This document shows, one piece after another, positions 10,571 through 22,224 of a stretch of 64,000 nt of DNA. The notes under the pieces are model-generated. The model saw only the letters and a program-made list of their open reading frames with translations. It ran no database searches and was not told the origin of the DNA. The position numbers were made by a program, and so were the translations under genes. Origin of the DNA: Bromus sterilis (taxonomy: Eukaryota; Streptophyta; Magnoliopsida; Poales; Poaceae); NCBI GenBank assembly GCA_950022295.1, contig OX465595.1, forward strand, positions 120,468,270-120,532,269. Reading direction: 5' to 3'. Every line of letters begins with the position of its first letter. The stretch's first letter is position 1.

Positions 10571-12243
10571 TGTTGGATATGTGCCCTAGAGGAAAATTAA
10601 TAAAGATATTTGTCACATATATGTTTGTTCATAATACGTTATATATTGTGCTAGAACTGTATTAAGCGGAAAAATTAATACACGTGTGATATATAACAAC
10701 CTGCTCCCTAGTTAAACTCAGGCATACTAGCTGATTGGGCAATTGATGATCAAGGTTTCCTGATCATGAGAACATAATAGTCTATTGACAATGAGGTCAT
10801 ATCATTAGGAGAATGATGTGATGGACACACACCCACCTTAAGCATTACAGTGTGATCAAGTCACATAAGTTCAGCATTGCGATGACTTAATAACATAGTG
10901 ACTTAATCCTTAGACCGTGATGATCATACATAATTGCTATCTATTAGGATGCTTTGAGTGCATTAACCGTTACACTGAAACATGGTAACTGAAAGGCGTA
11001 TCTTGGAGATTCCGAAGTAGATATGTTGAAGAGTATGAAATAGATCAGAGCGGGATTTGTCAATCCGAGTGACGGATAGGTACTCTGGGCCCACTCGGTG
11101 GTGTTGCATCAATAGCTTGCAAGCAAGTGACTAGGTCACAAGAGATGTAATATTCATAGACGAGTAAACATGTTATGTCGGAGACGAGGAAAAACTAGGT
11201 ATTGGATACCGACGATCATACCTCGAACAAACATAGTACCGAAGCACAAAGGGATCAAGTCATATTGTTAACGGTTCAACAGCGATGAAGTTTATTCGAT
11301 GGAAGCGTAGGGGCACATCAAGGATTGTAACCAGATCCCACATGATGGTCATTGGTCAGAGAGTGTCACGATAATGTCTACTGTTTCCCGGACCGTAGGG
11401 TGTCACACTTAAGGGCAAACGATGCATTAAGGATTGATTCGGGATCATCGGTGAAAAGAGAGAAAACACCAGAAATGTACCGGGAGGTGCCGGAAGCTGT
11501 TCCGGATATTTTGAAAGGTTCAAAATAATATATATTAATGTTTAAATATGTTTTATTATTTAATTGATAGAATTAAATATTAAAAATGATTTAAATAATT
11601 AATTAAAAGGGTGAAAAGGTATTTGGGCCTTAAAAGGCCCATGAGGGGAAGGGGGAGCCTCCCCCCTTGGGCTTGGCGCCAAGGGAGGGGCCCATACCCC
11701 CTCCTAGCCGCACCACTCCCGCCCCCTTGGGGGTTTAGTCCCACATGGGGGAAGGGTAGGGGGTGGAGCCCCTCCTTGGCCTATATAAGGAGGGGTGGGG
11801 TGCATTTTTCAATATAACATTGAGTTTCTCTCTCTCTCTCTTTCTCCGACTTAGAGCGGACTCCATTGGTTTGGAGTTTGCACCTGGTTGGGGGTTTCAC
11901 CATCATCCGGACGCCGTCGCGCTGCCGGAATCGGGATCCGGATCAATCTTCTTTCCGCTGCTCTTCTGGTTCGGAGCCCGGAGGGACGTCGGTTGCACCG
12001 GATGTGTGTAATCCCGCGAGGCACTACACGTGTGGTGCTACTTCATCGTCGGAGGTTCTTCAACACGACAGGGAGGTCGTAGGATCAGAGTCTACGCCAA
12101 CCACGTTCGAGGAACGTTTCCCTCTTTCGGTCTTCAAAGGTATGAACACCGATTCCTTTCGTTACATACATCAGCATAGCATAGATCTTGGGTTCGGGAC
12201 TCGTAGGTAGGAAATTTTTTGTTTTCTGCGCCGATCCCCAATA
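10571..12243 (+). repeat. Copia 3' LTR
   Basis: 1673 bp, starting TGTTGGATATG and ending CCAATA where the 5' LTR ends CCAACA, so the terminal CA has mutated to TA. TATA box at 11782-11788. The apparent frames at 11611-12210 are LTR sequence and match 1478-1907 in the 5' LTR. Confidence 0.9.
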
Positions 12244-13431
12244 GTATGTCCATGGGTCGTAAGCGTCTTCTGGTGTGTACACCAAAGTCCTGGGATTGTC
12301 CCACGTAGAAGAAGAAGGTCCCGCCCCCCATCCAGAGGAAGGCCCTTCGTCCCATGGGGCAACGTTCTCCTCTTGGGCAGGTGGATACACCACGTGCTCC
12401 TCCTCGTATGGCACAACCCCCTAAGTGGGGCCGTGAAACTGGTATCTCCCCATAATCTCATCGAACTCGGTATCTGAAAAGCGGTATCCGTTCCTGCGAG
12501 AAACATCAAACACAAGTGGTGCAGGTAGACGGATGATGCGTTCCGCATCGCCCTTAAACCGCAAAATATAATCAAGTGCATAACGGTCAGAGGCCTTAGT
12601 AACAAAGAAATGCCTCTTCATGGCATCCAAGTTAAAGCTAACAAAAGGAAAAACTGTATCATCTGGGCGCGGTTCTCCCTGGAGAAACTGCAAAAGAAGT
12701 GTGGCATAAACGCCACCAAAGAGATCCCCCTTGTTTCTATTAGTAGCAAGGCGTTTAGCAAACAGCGTGCCCACATGATACTCGTGTTTCCCTGAGAAAG
12801 CGTTCGCCATTATAGAAGTATCAGGCATAGAAGTGATGCTCGTCTTGTCTCGAGCCAAAACCCCTCTAGCAATATAATACGCGAAATACCTGAGGTGAGG
12901 GAACAAAATATTGGAGATCTTCTGACGGTTGGAATTCATCACTTCAGTGTTGCAGAATGAGTCGAGAAGGGTATTGAGTGCAACGGTTTGAGAATTTTTC
13001 CTCCTCTTCTCGCCTATGTCAGGCAAACCTAAAGCTTCACAAAAGATACTCATAGGAATGGTTAATAACCTTTCATATATCTGAAACAAAACGGAATCAC
13101 TTTCAGGATAAAACCTAAAACTGTTAATGAAAATAGTGGTGACTATTTCATACTGCGACACACGGCTCGTCACAAGCCGTGTCAAACTTGCTCTGGCACA
13201 CAGGGCGTCGAACTCCTCCTGTATGCCGGCATCCACCATCAAATCTCTACATGGAAATGCCATGGCCTTTGCGGGTGATGCATCCAACAGCTCCAAGTGT
13301 ACGATTTCTTCATTGTAGCACACCCTTGTAGTTGAAGGTGAAGCTGTGGACCGCGTAACACGGCTAGAACGCTCGGGTTTCTTCTTCCCAAGCCATCTTC
13401 CTAGCCTATCCATTTCTGAAATTTTTGACAA
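12244..13431 (-). pseudogene. Athila ORF1-like protein, truncated by Copia insertion
   Basis: Reads from Met at 13431 (MSKISEMDRLGRWLGKKK) for 336 codons to a TAG near 12421. The same frame then continues as an acidic, Pro-rich tail to the Copia junction at 12243. The fold-like central part (FPCRDLMVDAGIQEEFDAL ... SFRFYPESDSVLFQIYERL) resembles the ATHILA ORF-1 family found in Athila-clade Gypsy elements. Its biochemical role is not established. It sits downstream of gag-protease with no RT or integrase between, so this is a non-autonomous element. The C-terminus would lie beyond the Copia element, outside the window. Confidence 0.65.
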
Positions 13432-14367
13432 ATCACAAAAATGAAGGTTTAAGCAAAACTAGTTTGGGAAAAACATTCTACTTACTTGACCAAGGCTCAA
13501 AATAGCAACAAAACTTGGAAAATAAATTTCTACACAAACTTTTAAGCTCAAGTAAACAGCACCAAGATCTACTAAATGCTCACTAATGAAGCCACCAACT
13601 AGAAAACTAATTGGAGGGGTGAGGGAGTCACATACCAAGGAGTATTTGTTCCAAATTTCATCTCAAACGAGTGGATGTAGAGGGAGATCGAAGTTCCGTT
13701 CTCAAGAACAGCAAGAACACGAAACCAGAGCAAGAACACGAGTTTTTGAGGTGAAAGAGAGAGAGTGGAAGAAGAGATGCCAGCAGGGGGTGCCTGTGGG
13801 CCCCCGGAGGGTGTGTGGCGCGACCAGGGGCTGGGCCGCGCCACCTGACATCCTAGGCCAGGGGTGGACCCCCTGGTCAACCACAGGTACTTCCCGATGG
13901 CATTTTACCTAGAATTTGTTTTTTTGAATTTTCTGGAATTTTCTGGGCAACTTCATTGTAGAGAATTTTTCAAAGTTCAAAAAGCTGCAAAAACGTTCGT
14001 GAACTTGAGACAAAAGTTAGAAAGAGTCAAGATTTACACAAAAAAATCTGGGTACAGCAAGGATAATAAAAGCTAAAGGAAATGAAAACATAGCAAGCTT
14101 AACTTTTTACCTATATAAAACATGCTAGTTAGCAAGGTTGATCAAGTCTTACCAACAAAATGGCGATATATAGAGCAGAAAGTCTCGCCTCTTATGAAGT
14201 GATCATTGCACTCTCACTTTGATGGACATTGTCCCTACCATAATTGTTTTGTATTTGTGGTATACATGTAGTGGACAATCCCATTCTCCAATCTTCACGG
14301 TCTCGATATTCTCAATGTAGTTAAGGCCATGCCTTTTGTCGATCTGTTTTGGAAAATACACCGTGTG
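13432..14367 (-). other. Non-coding interval of the Athila-type element
   Basis: No conserved protein was found between protease and the ORF1-like gene, where RT and integrase would be expected. The minus strand carries a GC-rich patch near 13780-13880 (GGGGCTGGGCCGCGCCACC on the plus strand) that resembles the LTR patch at 27600-27680. The rest is AT-rich. The short frames here are not supported as genes. Confidence 0.6.
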
Positions 14368-14901
14368 TTATTTGTCATTCACGTTGAAGGTAACCTTCCC
14401 TTTATTGCAATCAATAATGGCACCTGCGGTGTTAAGAAAAGGTCTACCAAGAATAATGGACATGCTCCCATCCACGGGCTTGTCAAGCACAACAAAATCA
14501 GTAAGTATTAAGCAATTGTCAACTTCAACAGGAACATCCTCACAAATACCGATCGGGACGGCCGTGGACTTGTCGGCCATCAGAAGAGAGATATATGTAG
14601 GAATTAGTTTCTCTAAACAAAGCCTTTTGTAGAGAGAAAAGGGCATAACACTCACTCCTGCACCAAGATCACACAAGGCAGTTCTAACATAATTATTATT
14701 TATGGAGCAAGGAATGGTGGGTATACCTGGATCACTGAGCTTCTTAGGAATCTTGCCACTGAAAGAGTAGTTAGGAAGCATAGTAGATATTTCCTCATTA
14801 GGAACTTTTCTTTTATTAGTAAAAATATATTTCATAGATTTAGGGTAAGGAGGTAACTTAATAGCATCAGTCAAAGGAATTTGAAGAAAAAGAGGTTTCA
14901 T
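14368..14901 (-). pseudogene. Athila-type aspartic protease domain
   Basis: 177 codons. The active-site segment reads ALCDLGAGVSVMPFSLYKRL (about 14625-14684), the DLGA form typical of Athila-clade proteases, and the second conserved element is ILGRPFLNTAGA near 14400. The usual role is to cleave the Gag-Pol polyprotein inside the particle. The N-terminal side carries the family segment KIPKKLSDPGIPTIPCSI. It belongs to the same polyprotein as the gag to its right, and the frames between are shifted. It ends before any RT. Confidence 0.82.
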
Positions 14902-15476
14902 CCACTCACAAAACTTGATTTAGTGCTCTTCTTCTTTCGTTTTGATGGACTTGCCTGGAAAGGGCATGGATTTTTGTACCCATGGTTCTCATTCCTTCCC
15001 GTGTCTCCTTGCAAGGAAATCTTCTCTAGTGTACTTCTTGCGCTTATCACGTGCTTCTTCTTCTCGAACCTCAGGTGGATCATTCTTTTCAGCATCTTTT
15101 TGGGGTTCAGCATCGTCTTCAGTCTCAGCATCCGAGGTAGATATGTTGTTTGGATCAACAACATGTTCTTCTTCTTCTATAGGATCATTCGAATTGTCAG
15201 CTACCTTGTGTTTCTTTTTCTTCTTCTTCTTCGGAGAGCTAACAAATTCTTTTTCCTTCACTTGAGAATCTTGCTCGATCCTCTTCGGATGTCCTTCTGG
15301 ATAGAGAGGGTCCTGGGTGTGTGTTCCACCCTGGGCCTTTATACCATAAGCATGTAAATTGTCCTATTTGGCATTGTTAGCAAGCAAATTTTTTTGCACA
15401 TTAGAAATTTGTTCAAGCTGAGTTTGAACCATATGAAAATGCTTCACAAGACATTTAACATCATTAACTGTTCTTC
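14902..15476 (-). pseudogene. Lysine-rich gag-protease linker, frameshifted
   Basis: On the minus strand 15261-14989 gives a frame starting MKEKEFVSSP followed by a run of seven lysines and then an acidic Asp/Glu-rich stretch. This low-complexity spacer lies between capsid and protease in Athila-type elements. Frame changes around 15555 and 14990 separate it from its neighbours. No folded domain seen. Confidence 0.5.
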
Positions 15477-16907
15477 CTAGAACATCAAGCAAACTTTTGA
15501 TAGCAAGAGTATTATCATGCAACCGACCTTGTTGGTCAAGCAAATTTTGAACTCACATTGCTTCATAATAAAATTATCAAGCTCATCTAAACATTGGTCA
15601 GGAGGCTTACCTTTAGGAATGTCACTTGCATTGAAATCTAAAAGAGAGTGTACCTCTACCATAGGTGGCTGAGTGGTAGGCTCACACAGCTTCTCAATTG
15701 GAGGTAGATTCTTCACGTCTTTAGCTTTAATACCTTTCCCTTTTATAGACTTCTTTGCTTCTTGCATATCTTCGGGGCTTAGGAAAAGCATGCCCCTCTT
15801 ATTTGGTGGTGGAGGTGGTTCAGGGACGGACCAATCTTCGTGGTTTTTGGCAATCTTGCCCATCAATTATTCTGCATCGTCCGGTGTTCTTTGCCTGAAA
15901 GCACAACCAACACAACTATCTAGATAGGATTTAGATTTATTGGTTAGACCAACATAAAATATATCAAGTAAATCATTCTTAGGGATATCATGTCCCGGTC
16001 TAGCCTCCAACAAACTGCAAAATCTCCCCCAAGCTTTAGGGAGATGCTCATCCTGCAACTGTTTAAAGTTATAAATTCTTTGTAAAGCAGCATGTTGCAT
16101 ATGAGCCGGAAAATACTTATCAACGAAAGATATAGCCATATCTTGAGGACTTCGAATGGAACCACATGGTAGTGCATCGTACCATGCTCTAGCATCTCCT
16201 TCCAAGGAAAAAGGAAGAAGCTTGGTCACATAAAAGTTCCGGATCCTTTCATCAGTAGTAAACAAGCTACCCAACTCAGTGAGTTTGGCCAGGTGCTCGA
16301 TAGCATCATAATTTTCTCTGCCATAAAAGGGGTCAACTTCAACTGTGGATATAAGTGAAAGGTCAACAGAGAAATCATAATCAGGATCAGTGATGCATCT
16401 AGGAGACGTAGCAAAAGTAGGATCAAGAGTAAACTTGTTCTTCAAGGAGTGATTTGCTAGCAACTTCTTTATAGCAGTAGGGTCGGAATCAGCACATTCA
16501 TTAAGCTCCCTGCATAAATCATCATCAAGTATAATATAATAATCCTCAAGGAGTTTCTCCTTGAGGCCAACAAAATCATGAGTTTTTTCAATAGGGGTTT
16601 TGGTAACAGGAATTTCAAATCCCGAGAATCGGCCAGCAGCAGCAATCTGTTCTTCAATAAAAGAACCAAGTGAACCAGTAGTCTCAAAGGTAGTAGAAGC
16701 ATCATCAAAAATGTCTGACATATTGCCAGACTCAGCAGAAGTAGCATGTAGCTGAGGTGAATCAAACTTACTCATAACTGAAGGTGAATCAAGTTTAGCA
16801 CTAGTGCTAAGAGTAGTACCTCGTCTCGTACGGGATTGTAAGATCTGAACCTTGGGGTCTCCTTTCTTACCCATAGTGGATAATGTGCAGCAGGAATGAT
16901 ACTTCAA
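15477..16907 (-). pseudogene. gag: Athila-type gag polyprotein, one in-frame stop
   Basis: From 16907 a 346-codon frame runs to a TAA at 15869-15867, and the same frame resumes immediately to 15477. The retrotransposon gag (capsid) domain is recognisable at LLPFSLEGDARAWYDALP (about 16230) followed by FVDKYFPA, FKQLQDEHLPKAWGRF and GLTNKSKSYLDS. After the stop comes a Pro-rich segment (VPEPPPPPNKRGM) and the PPDQCLDELDNFIMKQCEF segment. A frameshift then moves the expected continuation to another frame near 15555. Capsid forms the cytoplasmic particle. The primer site 24 bp upstream of 16907 supports the assignment. Confidence 0.85.
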
Positions 16908-16930
16908 GTAGACCTGTAAATAAAGCTATG

Positions 16931-16949
16931 GTCCCCGGCAACGGCGCCA
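16931..16949 (-). other. Athila-type primer-binding site, tRNA-Asp
   Basis: The plus strand reads GTCCCCGGCAACGGCGCCA, identical to the 3' end of plant tRNA-Asp including CCA; the minus strand is its complement. It lies 12 bp from the LTR terminus at 16962. It is a primer site, not a tRNA gene. Confidence 0.92.
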
Positions 16950-16961
16950 GAAAATAGTACT

Positions 16962-17844
16962 TGATAACCCTCAACTGTAGGGGATCGAGATAGTCTTCGC
17001 GGGCAAGATAACCCAATTTATTGATTCAAAACTTGGGGACACAAAGAATACGTACAGGCTTTGACAATTGAGTTGTCAGTTCAACCGCACCTGAAATAAA
17101 CACTTGCTTGCACAAAAGTATTAGTAGCAACGGTAATATGGTAGTGGTAGTGTGGGTGATAATAGTGGTTATAGTGGTGGTGAAACAGCAAAAGTAAAAC
17201 AACGAAAATAAACAACTAATAACCAGCGGAAAGAAACACTTTAGGCTAGGGAGATGGATGGTTGGCGCTACTTGGATGAGAACAAACATGTAATAGATTC
17301 TAACACGGTCAAGGCTCACAGAAAATAAAGGATCATCTACGAAAATATCAAACATCAGGCATGTATACCAAGGTAGTTGTACGTGCTTGCAATAAGAACT
17401 TTGCACAACATCTTTTGTCCTACCCTCCCGCTACGAACGGGGCCAAAAGGAACTTGGGGATATTAAGGTACTCCTGTCAAAGAGCACCGGAACAAAGCAT
17501 TAACACTTCATGGATACACGAAATCCTCAAATTATAGTCCATCCCATTTGGTGTCCCAAGCTGTCACCATTGGGATCGCCGGTTCCGGACTATAATAGGT
17601 GCATACAACTCATAGATAGGATCAAGAACACCTCAAACTCAATAAACAAATGGTGATTAGATCTGAAATCATGGCACTCGGGACCAAAGTGACAAGCATT
17701 AAGAGCAACAAGTTGTTGCAGAGATGATAAACACCAAGTAGATGATAGGCAACATGCCCCCAACAATCTGATAAACTATTACATGATCTAACTCATCTAA
17801 TCCCTACCATCCCCTTTGCCTACAACAGGGAATTACTCACACAT
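16962..17844 (-). repeat. Athila-type 5' LTR, primer-proximal part
   Basis: On the minus strand it ends GGGTTATCA at 16962. It shows strong similarity to 1-531 in reverse complement. At 17842-17844 (CAT) it is split by the CACTA transposon and resumes at 27380. No gene seen. Confidence 0.82.
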
Positions 17845-17864
17845 CACCAATAGGGAATACCCTT

Positions 17865-18119
17865 ATGGTGGCGCCCTTTTTTTGTGTTTAGTGGCGCATT
17901 AGGGATGCGCCACTAACTACAAGCCACTAATAAGGGCTTAGAGGTGGCGCATTCTGGATGCGCAACCCCTAAGGCCCTTAGGCGTGGCGCATCTCAGAAT
18001 GCGCCACCTCTAAGATCTTAGGGGTGGCGCATTCTGATATGCGCCACGCCTAAGGTTCCTTAGGGGTGGCGCATTCCCAGTGCGCCACTAAAGTCAGACA
18101 AAATGCGCCACTAAATCGG
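17865..18119. repeat. CACTA left subterminal repeat array
   Basis: About ten copies of a core GTGGCGCAT or ATGCGCCAC, in facing pairs separated by short spacers, many followed by CTTAG or CTAAG. In CACTA elements such subterminal motifs are the binding sites of the second element protein and are needed for transposition. The next 18120-18659 is AT-rich non-coding sequence with a ~30-bp direct repeat (CAATATTACAATGAG) at about 18199 and 18313. Confidence 0.85.
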
Positions 18120-18659
18120 TTATAGAAAACAAAAAAATAATTACAGAAAAGAATAAAAACATTACAGATATTTTTATTATATTATAGAAATGCAAAATAC
18201 AATATTACAATGAGCCCAACAATTAATTATACAAAAGAATTGCATTATAATTCTTATTACAAAGATTTAAAAAGGTTTAGAGGCCAACAAGATTCACAAG
18301 ATTACATCCATCACAATATTACAATGAGTCCAACAATTATTGAAAATCGAAAGCTACTTTCGTCATCATCTCTTGTTTGCTCTTCAACCTGCACAAAAAA
18401 AATTTTTAGAGGTCACATCCATATGAATTCATACCAAAGGAGAACAAAGCAATGTAGCATCTATTCTTATCAACAACTTAAAGCAAGTTGATCAATGGAG
18501 AGGAGCATGCACATATGCATAAAAATGCATATGCAGTGACCTTTATACACAAAGAGCACCAAGAGTATTTGACACTACCATCTACTACACAAAGAGTACA
18601 TCCAAATTACATGTAGGGCACACATTCAGCAAACGACTTCCATATATAACATAAATTGT

Positions 18660-21411
18660 TCAATTGTTCTGACTCGGCTCGGGGAATGTGCAACATCCTT
18701 CTTTCGTCATGAAAGGCCTTGTGTCACGCAAGGCCTTTAGGCAGACTTCTATCTCCTTATTGGATGGTGCAATGTTAGAGTGGAAGATCGACCCCCTCAT
18801 TTGTACTTCATGACGGATGATAGTCGCCATCTGCGCTTGGATGTGAAAGAACTCCTCCTTCAGATTTGCATCGGCGATTTCCGCCTTCCTTTCGGGCCAC
18901 GCTCTGAGATGACTTGGCAGCGTAAGGTTGCGTTGTTCCTGTACAATCGCCCTCATGTGATGAAGGGCGTAGTACGCATCCCTCACACTGCCAGCCGGCT
19001 GCTTGACGCACGGGAACTGCGTTACGTGGCTGAACACGTTCACGTCAGGCTGATTCTTCCTGAACTTGTGCTTCACCATCTTTCCTCTGGCTTTTATGTA
19101 GCCAACGAGAGCATCATCCAAAACTCTCATGATATACTTGTAATCTTTCTTGTTCACACTGCCCGAGTCTAAATACACGGCATGCGAGTGTTGCGGTGAA
19201 AAGCAGATGAGCACGCAGTCTTGATCCTCACTTCATAATTAAAACAATCCAAAAGGAATGTTGGAAGAGGACAATGGAAAGCTAAGAAAGCATATATGCT
19301 ACGGCGGCGAGCGAATGACTTACTTGGGAGAGTAGGTCATAAGAAAAGAATCCTTGTCGGCGTTCTGTAGCATGAAGTCTGTGATGTACCCCGCTGCGAG
19401 AGCCGCGTCCCCATCGTCCATCAAGATGCTTTCACGCATGTAGAAGGGGTGCAATATCGCGACGCTCGGGGTCTTAGCTCTCCTGATACTCATAGAAAGG
19501 CTGAGCGAGAACAGAAAGAAAAGGCTATGGTCCAGCCGCTTGAGATTGTACAAATTGAAGATCTCCGAAAACCGCAGTATTATCATATCCGCGGGGATAG
19601 TGTTGATGAAGCCCATGTTGAGTGGCACCTTGGCCATGAAAACCGGGTACGAGGGATTCTCTTCTCGAAGAAGAATCTTCTCTAAGGCCATAATACTATG
19701 ATGCACACTCTGCATATCCGAAGTTGCAAGGTCGAGCATGTCCTTAGGTAGTATCGCCCTACCAGCCACATGAATTTCAAACGAGAGATCCTTGGGTCTT
19801 GGTGGCCCGTCCTGAGCCCGGATCGGCATCGAAGGTAGCTACTCAAAGTGATTCTCTTATTTCTTTTCCGTCCCTTCTTCTTTTCTGATTTTGAGCAGTC
19901 ACCGTCCTTTATCTGCTCAGTGGCCTCCTTATGGAGTGTGGACGGGCTGAGAATAGATCTCCTTGTGGCATCTGCTTGAGGCTCGGTGAAGGCGCAAGCT
20001 GCTGGAGACATGTCCTGAGAAGCAGCGAAGAGACGCGTGGAGCAAGCAGGCTTCGCTGCAGGATCAGCTGGACCGCGAGCTTCCTCGTCATACTGATAGG
20101 CTCCTTCAGCAGGAGGCATGAATAAGTCATCAGCATCATACAAAGTATTGATGAACTGGACGGCGTTGATATCATCATCAAGATCATCGTCTTCTTGTTG
20201 TGCGCCGATGGAATCATGTGGCACCGACACGATGACTAGCGGTGTTGTCCTAGGTGTGGTGCCCCTTTCCCCCATCATTAAACGCATTTGGCTCTTCGGC
20301 CATAGGAATATTTGGCCGAAATAGTCACTGAGGACTGCCGGCTCGTCCTCATCGTATCCGGGTGGTTGAATGGGAGGTTCAACTCTCTCGTAGCCCGAAA
20401 TCACGAGAGAGATTTGAACCCTATGCATCTCCGGTGCCATCGGCATATTGTGGATGATTCAATTTTGTGGTTGAATGATTTTACCTTTGGCAATATCCTT
20501 CAACTCGCCGTCCACGACTTGTAATAGAATGCATGGAGTGTCCTCCTGCGAAAGAGATATATGCATGTAGGGCATCAGAGAGATTCCACTAAAAAAGTCA
20601 AGGAGATGAAGTCCTCGTTTGAGTTGCAGACGCTTATAGTTAGCTTGAGGGCGTCGAGGTCGGCTAGTGAAGAGACCCCGCCGATGACGGCGGGCATGTA
20701 AGAGACGGAGGGCGCGCCGCCTCCCGTGGCGTCGGTCGCCTTATTTGCGCTGCCGCTGGGTGCATTATTGTTATGCCCCGGTTGCTCGATTGTGGCTGGA
20801 GGACCTACCATCACGTCCGGCGCCACCGCCGCGGTGTTCGCGGCCGGAGTCACCAATAGGCCGGGAGTCAGTGCGGGAGCCACCACTACGGCGGGAGTCG
20901 GGACTGCAGGCGCCGCGGTGCCCGAGTTGCTGCCGACCATGCTGGGGACTGGTATGGGCCCTTGTCCATCACGCGCTGCGACTCCTGAGGTTAATCATGG
21001 TGATCGGCACGGTGTTGCGGAGGATCGCCGCGACTTGACGGTCGTACCCTTCCGAAAAACGTTTGGGCTGTTTAGGAATCCTGACGGCGGTCACAACAGT
21101 AAACTCTTGCCTGATGGCGCCGACCATGGTCGGTTTCCGATTCCTCTTCTTCGACTGGGTACCATTTGTGTTGGAGCCACCGGTCCCATCATCCTCGCCG
21201 ATGTTCCTCTCGCCGTCTGTCATTCCGGCCTCCTCCTCCAAGTCATCATCCGATGAGTCGGACTCCGACTCTATCTCCTCCTCATACTCCTCCTCGGCTG
21301 GAGGTACTTCCTCTTCTCTCTGCTCCTCGACCTCCTCCTGGGAGTATTCCCAAAATTGCTTCCTTTTTTTCCCGGCTGAGAAGAAGGACCAGTGTCGGCT
21401 CCGGTCGACAT
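18660..21411 (-). pseudogene. CACTA second gene with Ulp1 (C48)-like C-terminal domain
   Basis: Reads right to left in pieces. Met at 21411 (MSTGADTGPSSQPGKK) changes frame at an A7 run (minus strand, 21364-21370) into an acidic Glu/Asp-rich region (to ~21230). Then come an Ala/Pro/Val-rich region (20940-20575), a conserved region (20446-19682), and 19829-19320 ending MTYSPK. A plausible intron has donor GTAAGT just below 19319 and acceptor before ~19184. The last exon (19184-18660) reads VLICFSPQHSHAVYLDSGS and KQPAGSVRDAYYALHHM. This layout matches Ulp1-protease-like proteins carried by many grass CACTA elements. The Asp of LDS is present, but the catalytic Cys position holds Asp (GAT, 18978-18980) and the expected His position also appears replaced. 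A role in binding or transposition is inferred, not shown. Confidence 0.7.
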
Positions 21412-21479
21412 GTTTGCATTAGTACAATATTAAGAAATGCAACTACTTAATTAATTATCACAATAAATAAATGCAACTA

Positions 21480-21566
21480 CTCTCATGTTAAGAAAAATAG
21501 CAAAGGTCATGCACGAATTCACAGAAAAATTCAGCATGACCTTTGCTCTTTTTCTTAACATGAGAG
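21480..21566. repeat. Near-perfect inverted repeat (hairpin) upstream of CACTA second gene
   Basis: Arms 21480-21512 and 21534-21566 are 33 bp each with one mismatch, around a 21-bp loop that can add about 5 more pairs. It lies 70 bp upstream (minus sense) of the Met at 21411, in non-coding sequence. If transcribed it would form a long stem suitable for small-RNA processing. Confidence 0.9.
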
Positions 21567-22224
21567 TGCCCCATTCTCAACCGAAACGCAAGTTAATCAA
21601 TATTTCGGGAGAAAGGGAATAATGATTTGTACCTACACAAAACAAATGACTACATGTAGGCACAACAATGCACAAAAATAGATATTCAAACAGTAGATAT
21701 TCAAGCAACATATATATAGGTAAATTTCATATGGTAAACAATGCATTGCAAATTCTGTATACTTTCAAATGGATAAAAAATGAGCTTGACTAAAACAGCG
21801 GACAAACACGATGAGATAAACATGATGAGATCATGTAACAATGGCACATGAAAATATAAAACTATCGAAGAACAGATTCTACACTTGCTAGTTTCATCAT
21901 TAAGTTCTTCATGTATCTAAGGAAACTTTTGTGATAAAAACATTAAGAGGTTCTTTGTCCATGAAGAGCTAGGAGAAATTAGCATCATAGGAATAGGAAA
22001 TCCACACATATTTGCTTCGATTCGACTACTTCGGTTAGGTTTAGGTGGGCAAACTACTTCCTCTATCCCATAATGCAAAACGTTTCTCAATTCTAATTGA
22101 ACTAAAATATCTATGCACACAACTTGTATTGTCTCAGGATCTATACCATTTATACTGCATCATGATCATAACCAGCAGAAAAAAATGTCTCACAACATAG
22201 CCCACTCACAAAATGAGGCCATGA
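21567..22224. other. CACTA interior, AT-rich non-coding
   Basis: No coding trace. At about 22047-22110 the sequence CTACTTCCTCTATCCCATAA followed by AAACG resembles the terminal consensus of Stowaway-type miniature elements, which are common in Triticeae. No partner end is seen nearby, so only a degenerate fragment is suggested (confidence about 0.3 for that part). Confidence 0.5.

Larger units (their letters stand above)
532..12243 (+). mobile_element. BARE/Angela-like Copia retrotransposon, decayed, with nested solo LTR
   Basis: Order is partial 5' LTR (532-1940), primer site, gag, protease, integrase, RT, RNase H, polypurine tract, 3' LTR (10571-12243). The order protease-integrase-RT defines Ty1/Copia. 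Long LTRs (~1.67 kb), the start TGTTGGATATGTGCCCTAGA and the gag/pol proteins match the BARE/Angela/WIS group abundant in Triticeae. A solo LTR interrupts pol at 5335-9038. Several stop codons make it non-functional. The right end abuts the Athila ORF1-like gene at 12244. The left target duplication lies outside the window, so the insertion cannot be proved by duplication. Confidence 0.93.
12244..17844 (-). mobile_element. Athila-type Gypsy retrotransposon, minus strand, non-autonomous (continues at 27380-27906)
   Basis: In transcription order (high to low coordinates) it has a 5' LTR split by CACTA, a tRNA-Asp primer site (16931-16949), gag, protease, a non-coding stretch and an Athila ORF1-like gene, then the Copia insertion. 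RT, RNase H and integrase are absent. The primer site and the DLGA protease motif are characteristic of the Athila/Tat side of Gypsy, and the layout resembles the Sabrina/WHAM-type elements of Triticeae (name inferred, not verified). Confidence 0.82.

Noticed and set aside
14881..15357. 158-codon plus-strand frame, Phe-rich and membrane-like
   Set aside because: Antisense of the Lys/Glu-rich gag-protease linker of the minus-strand Athila-type element.
16931..16949. Sequence identical to the 3' end of tRNA-Asp
   Set aside because: No tRNA body is present; it is a retrotransposon primer-binding site.
17865..18119. Regular repeats that could suggest a CRISPR-like array
   Set aside because: Units are short, palindromic and unevenly spaced, and sit at transposon ends in a plant genome; they are CACTA subterminal repeats.
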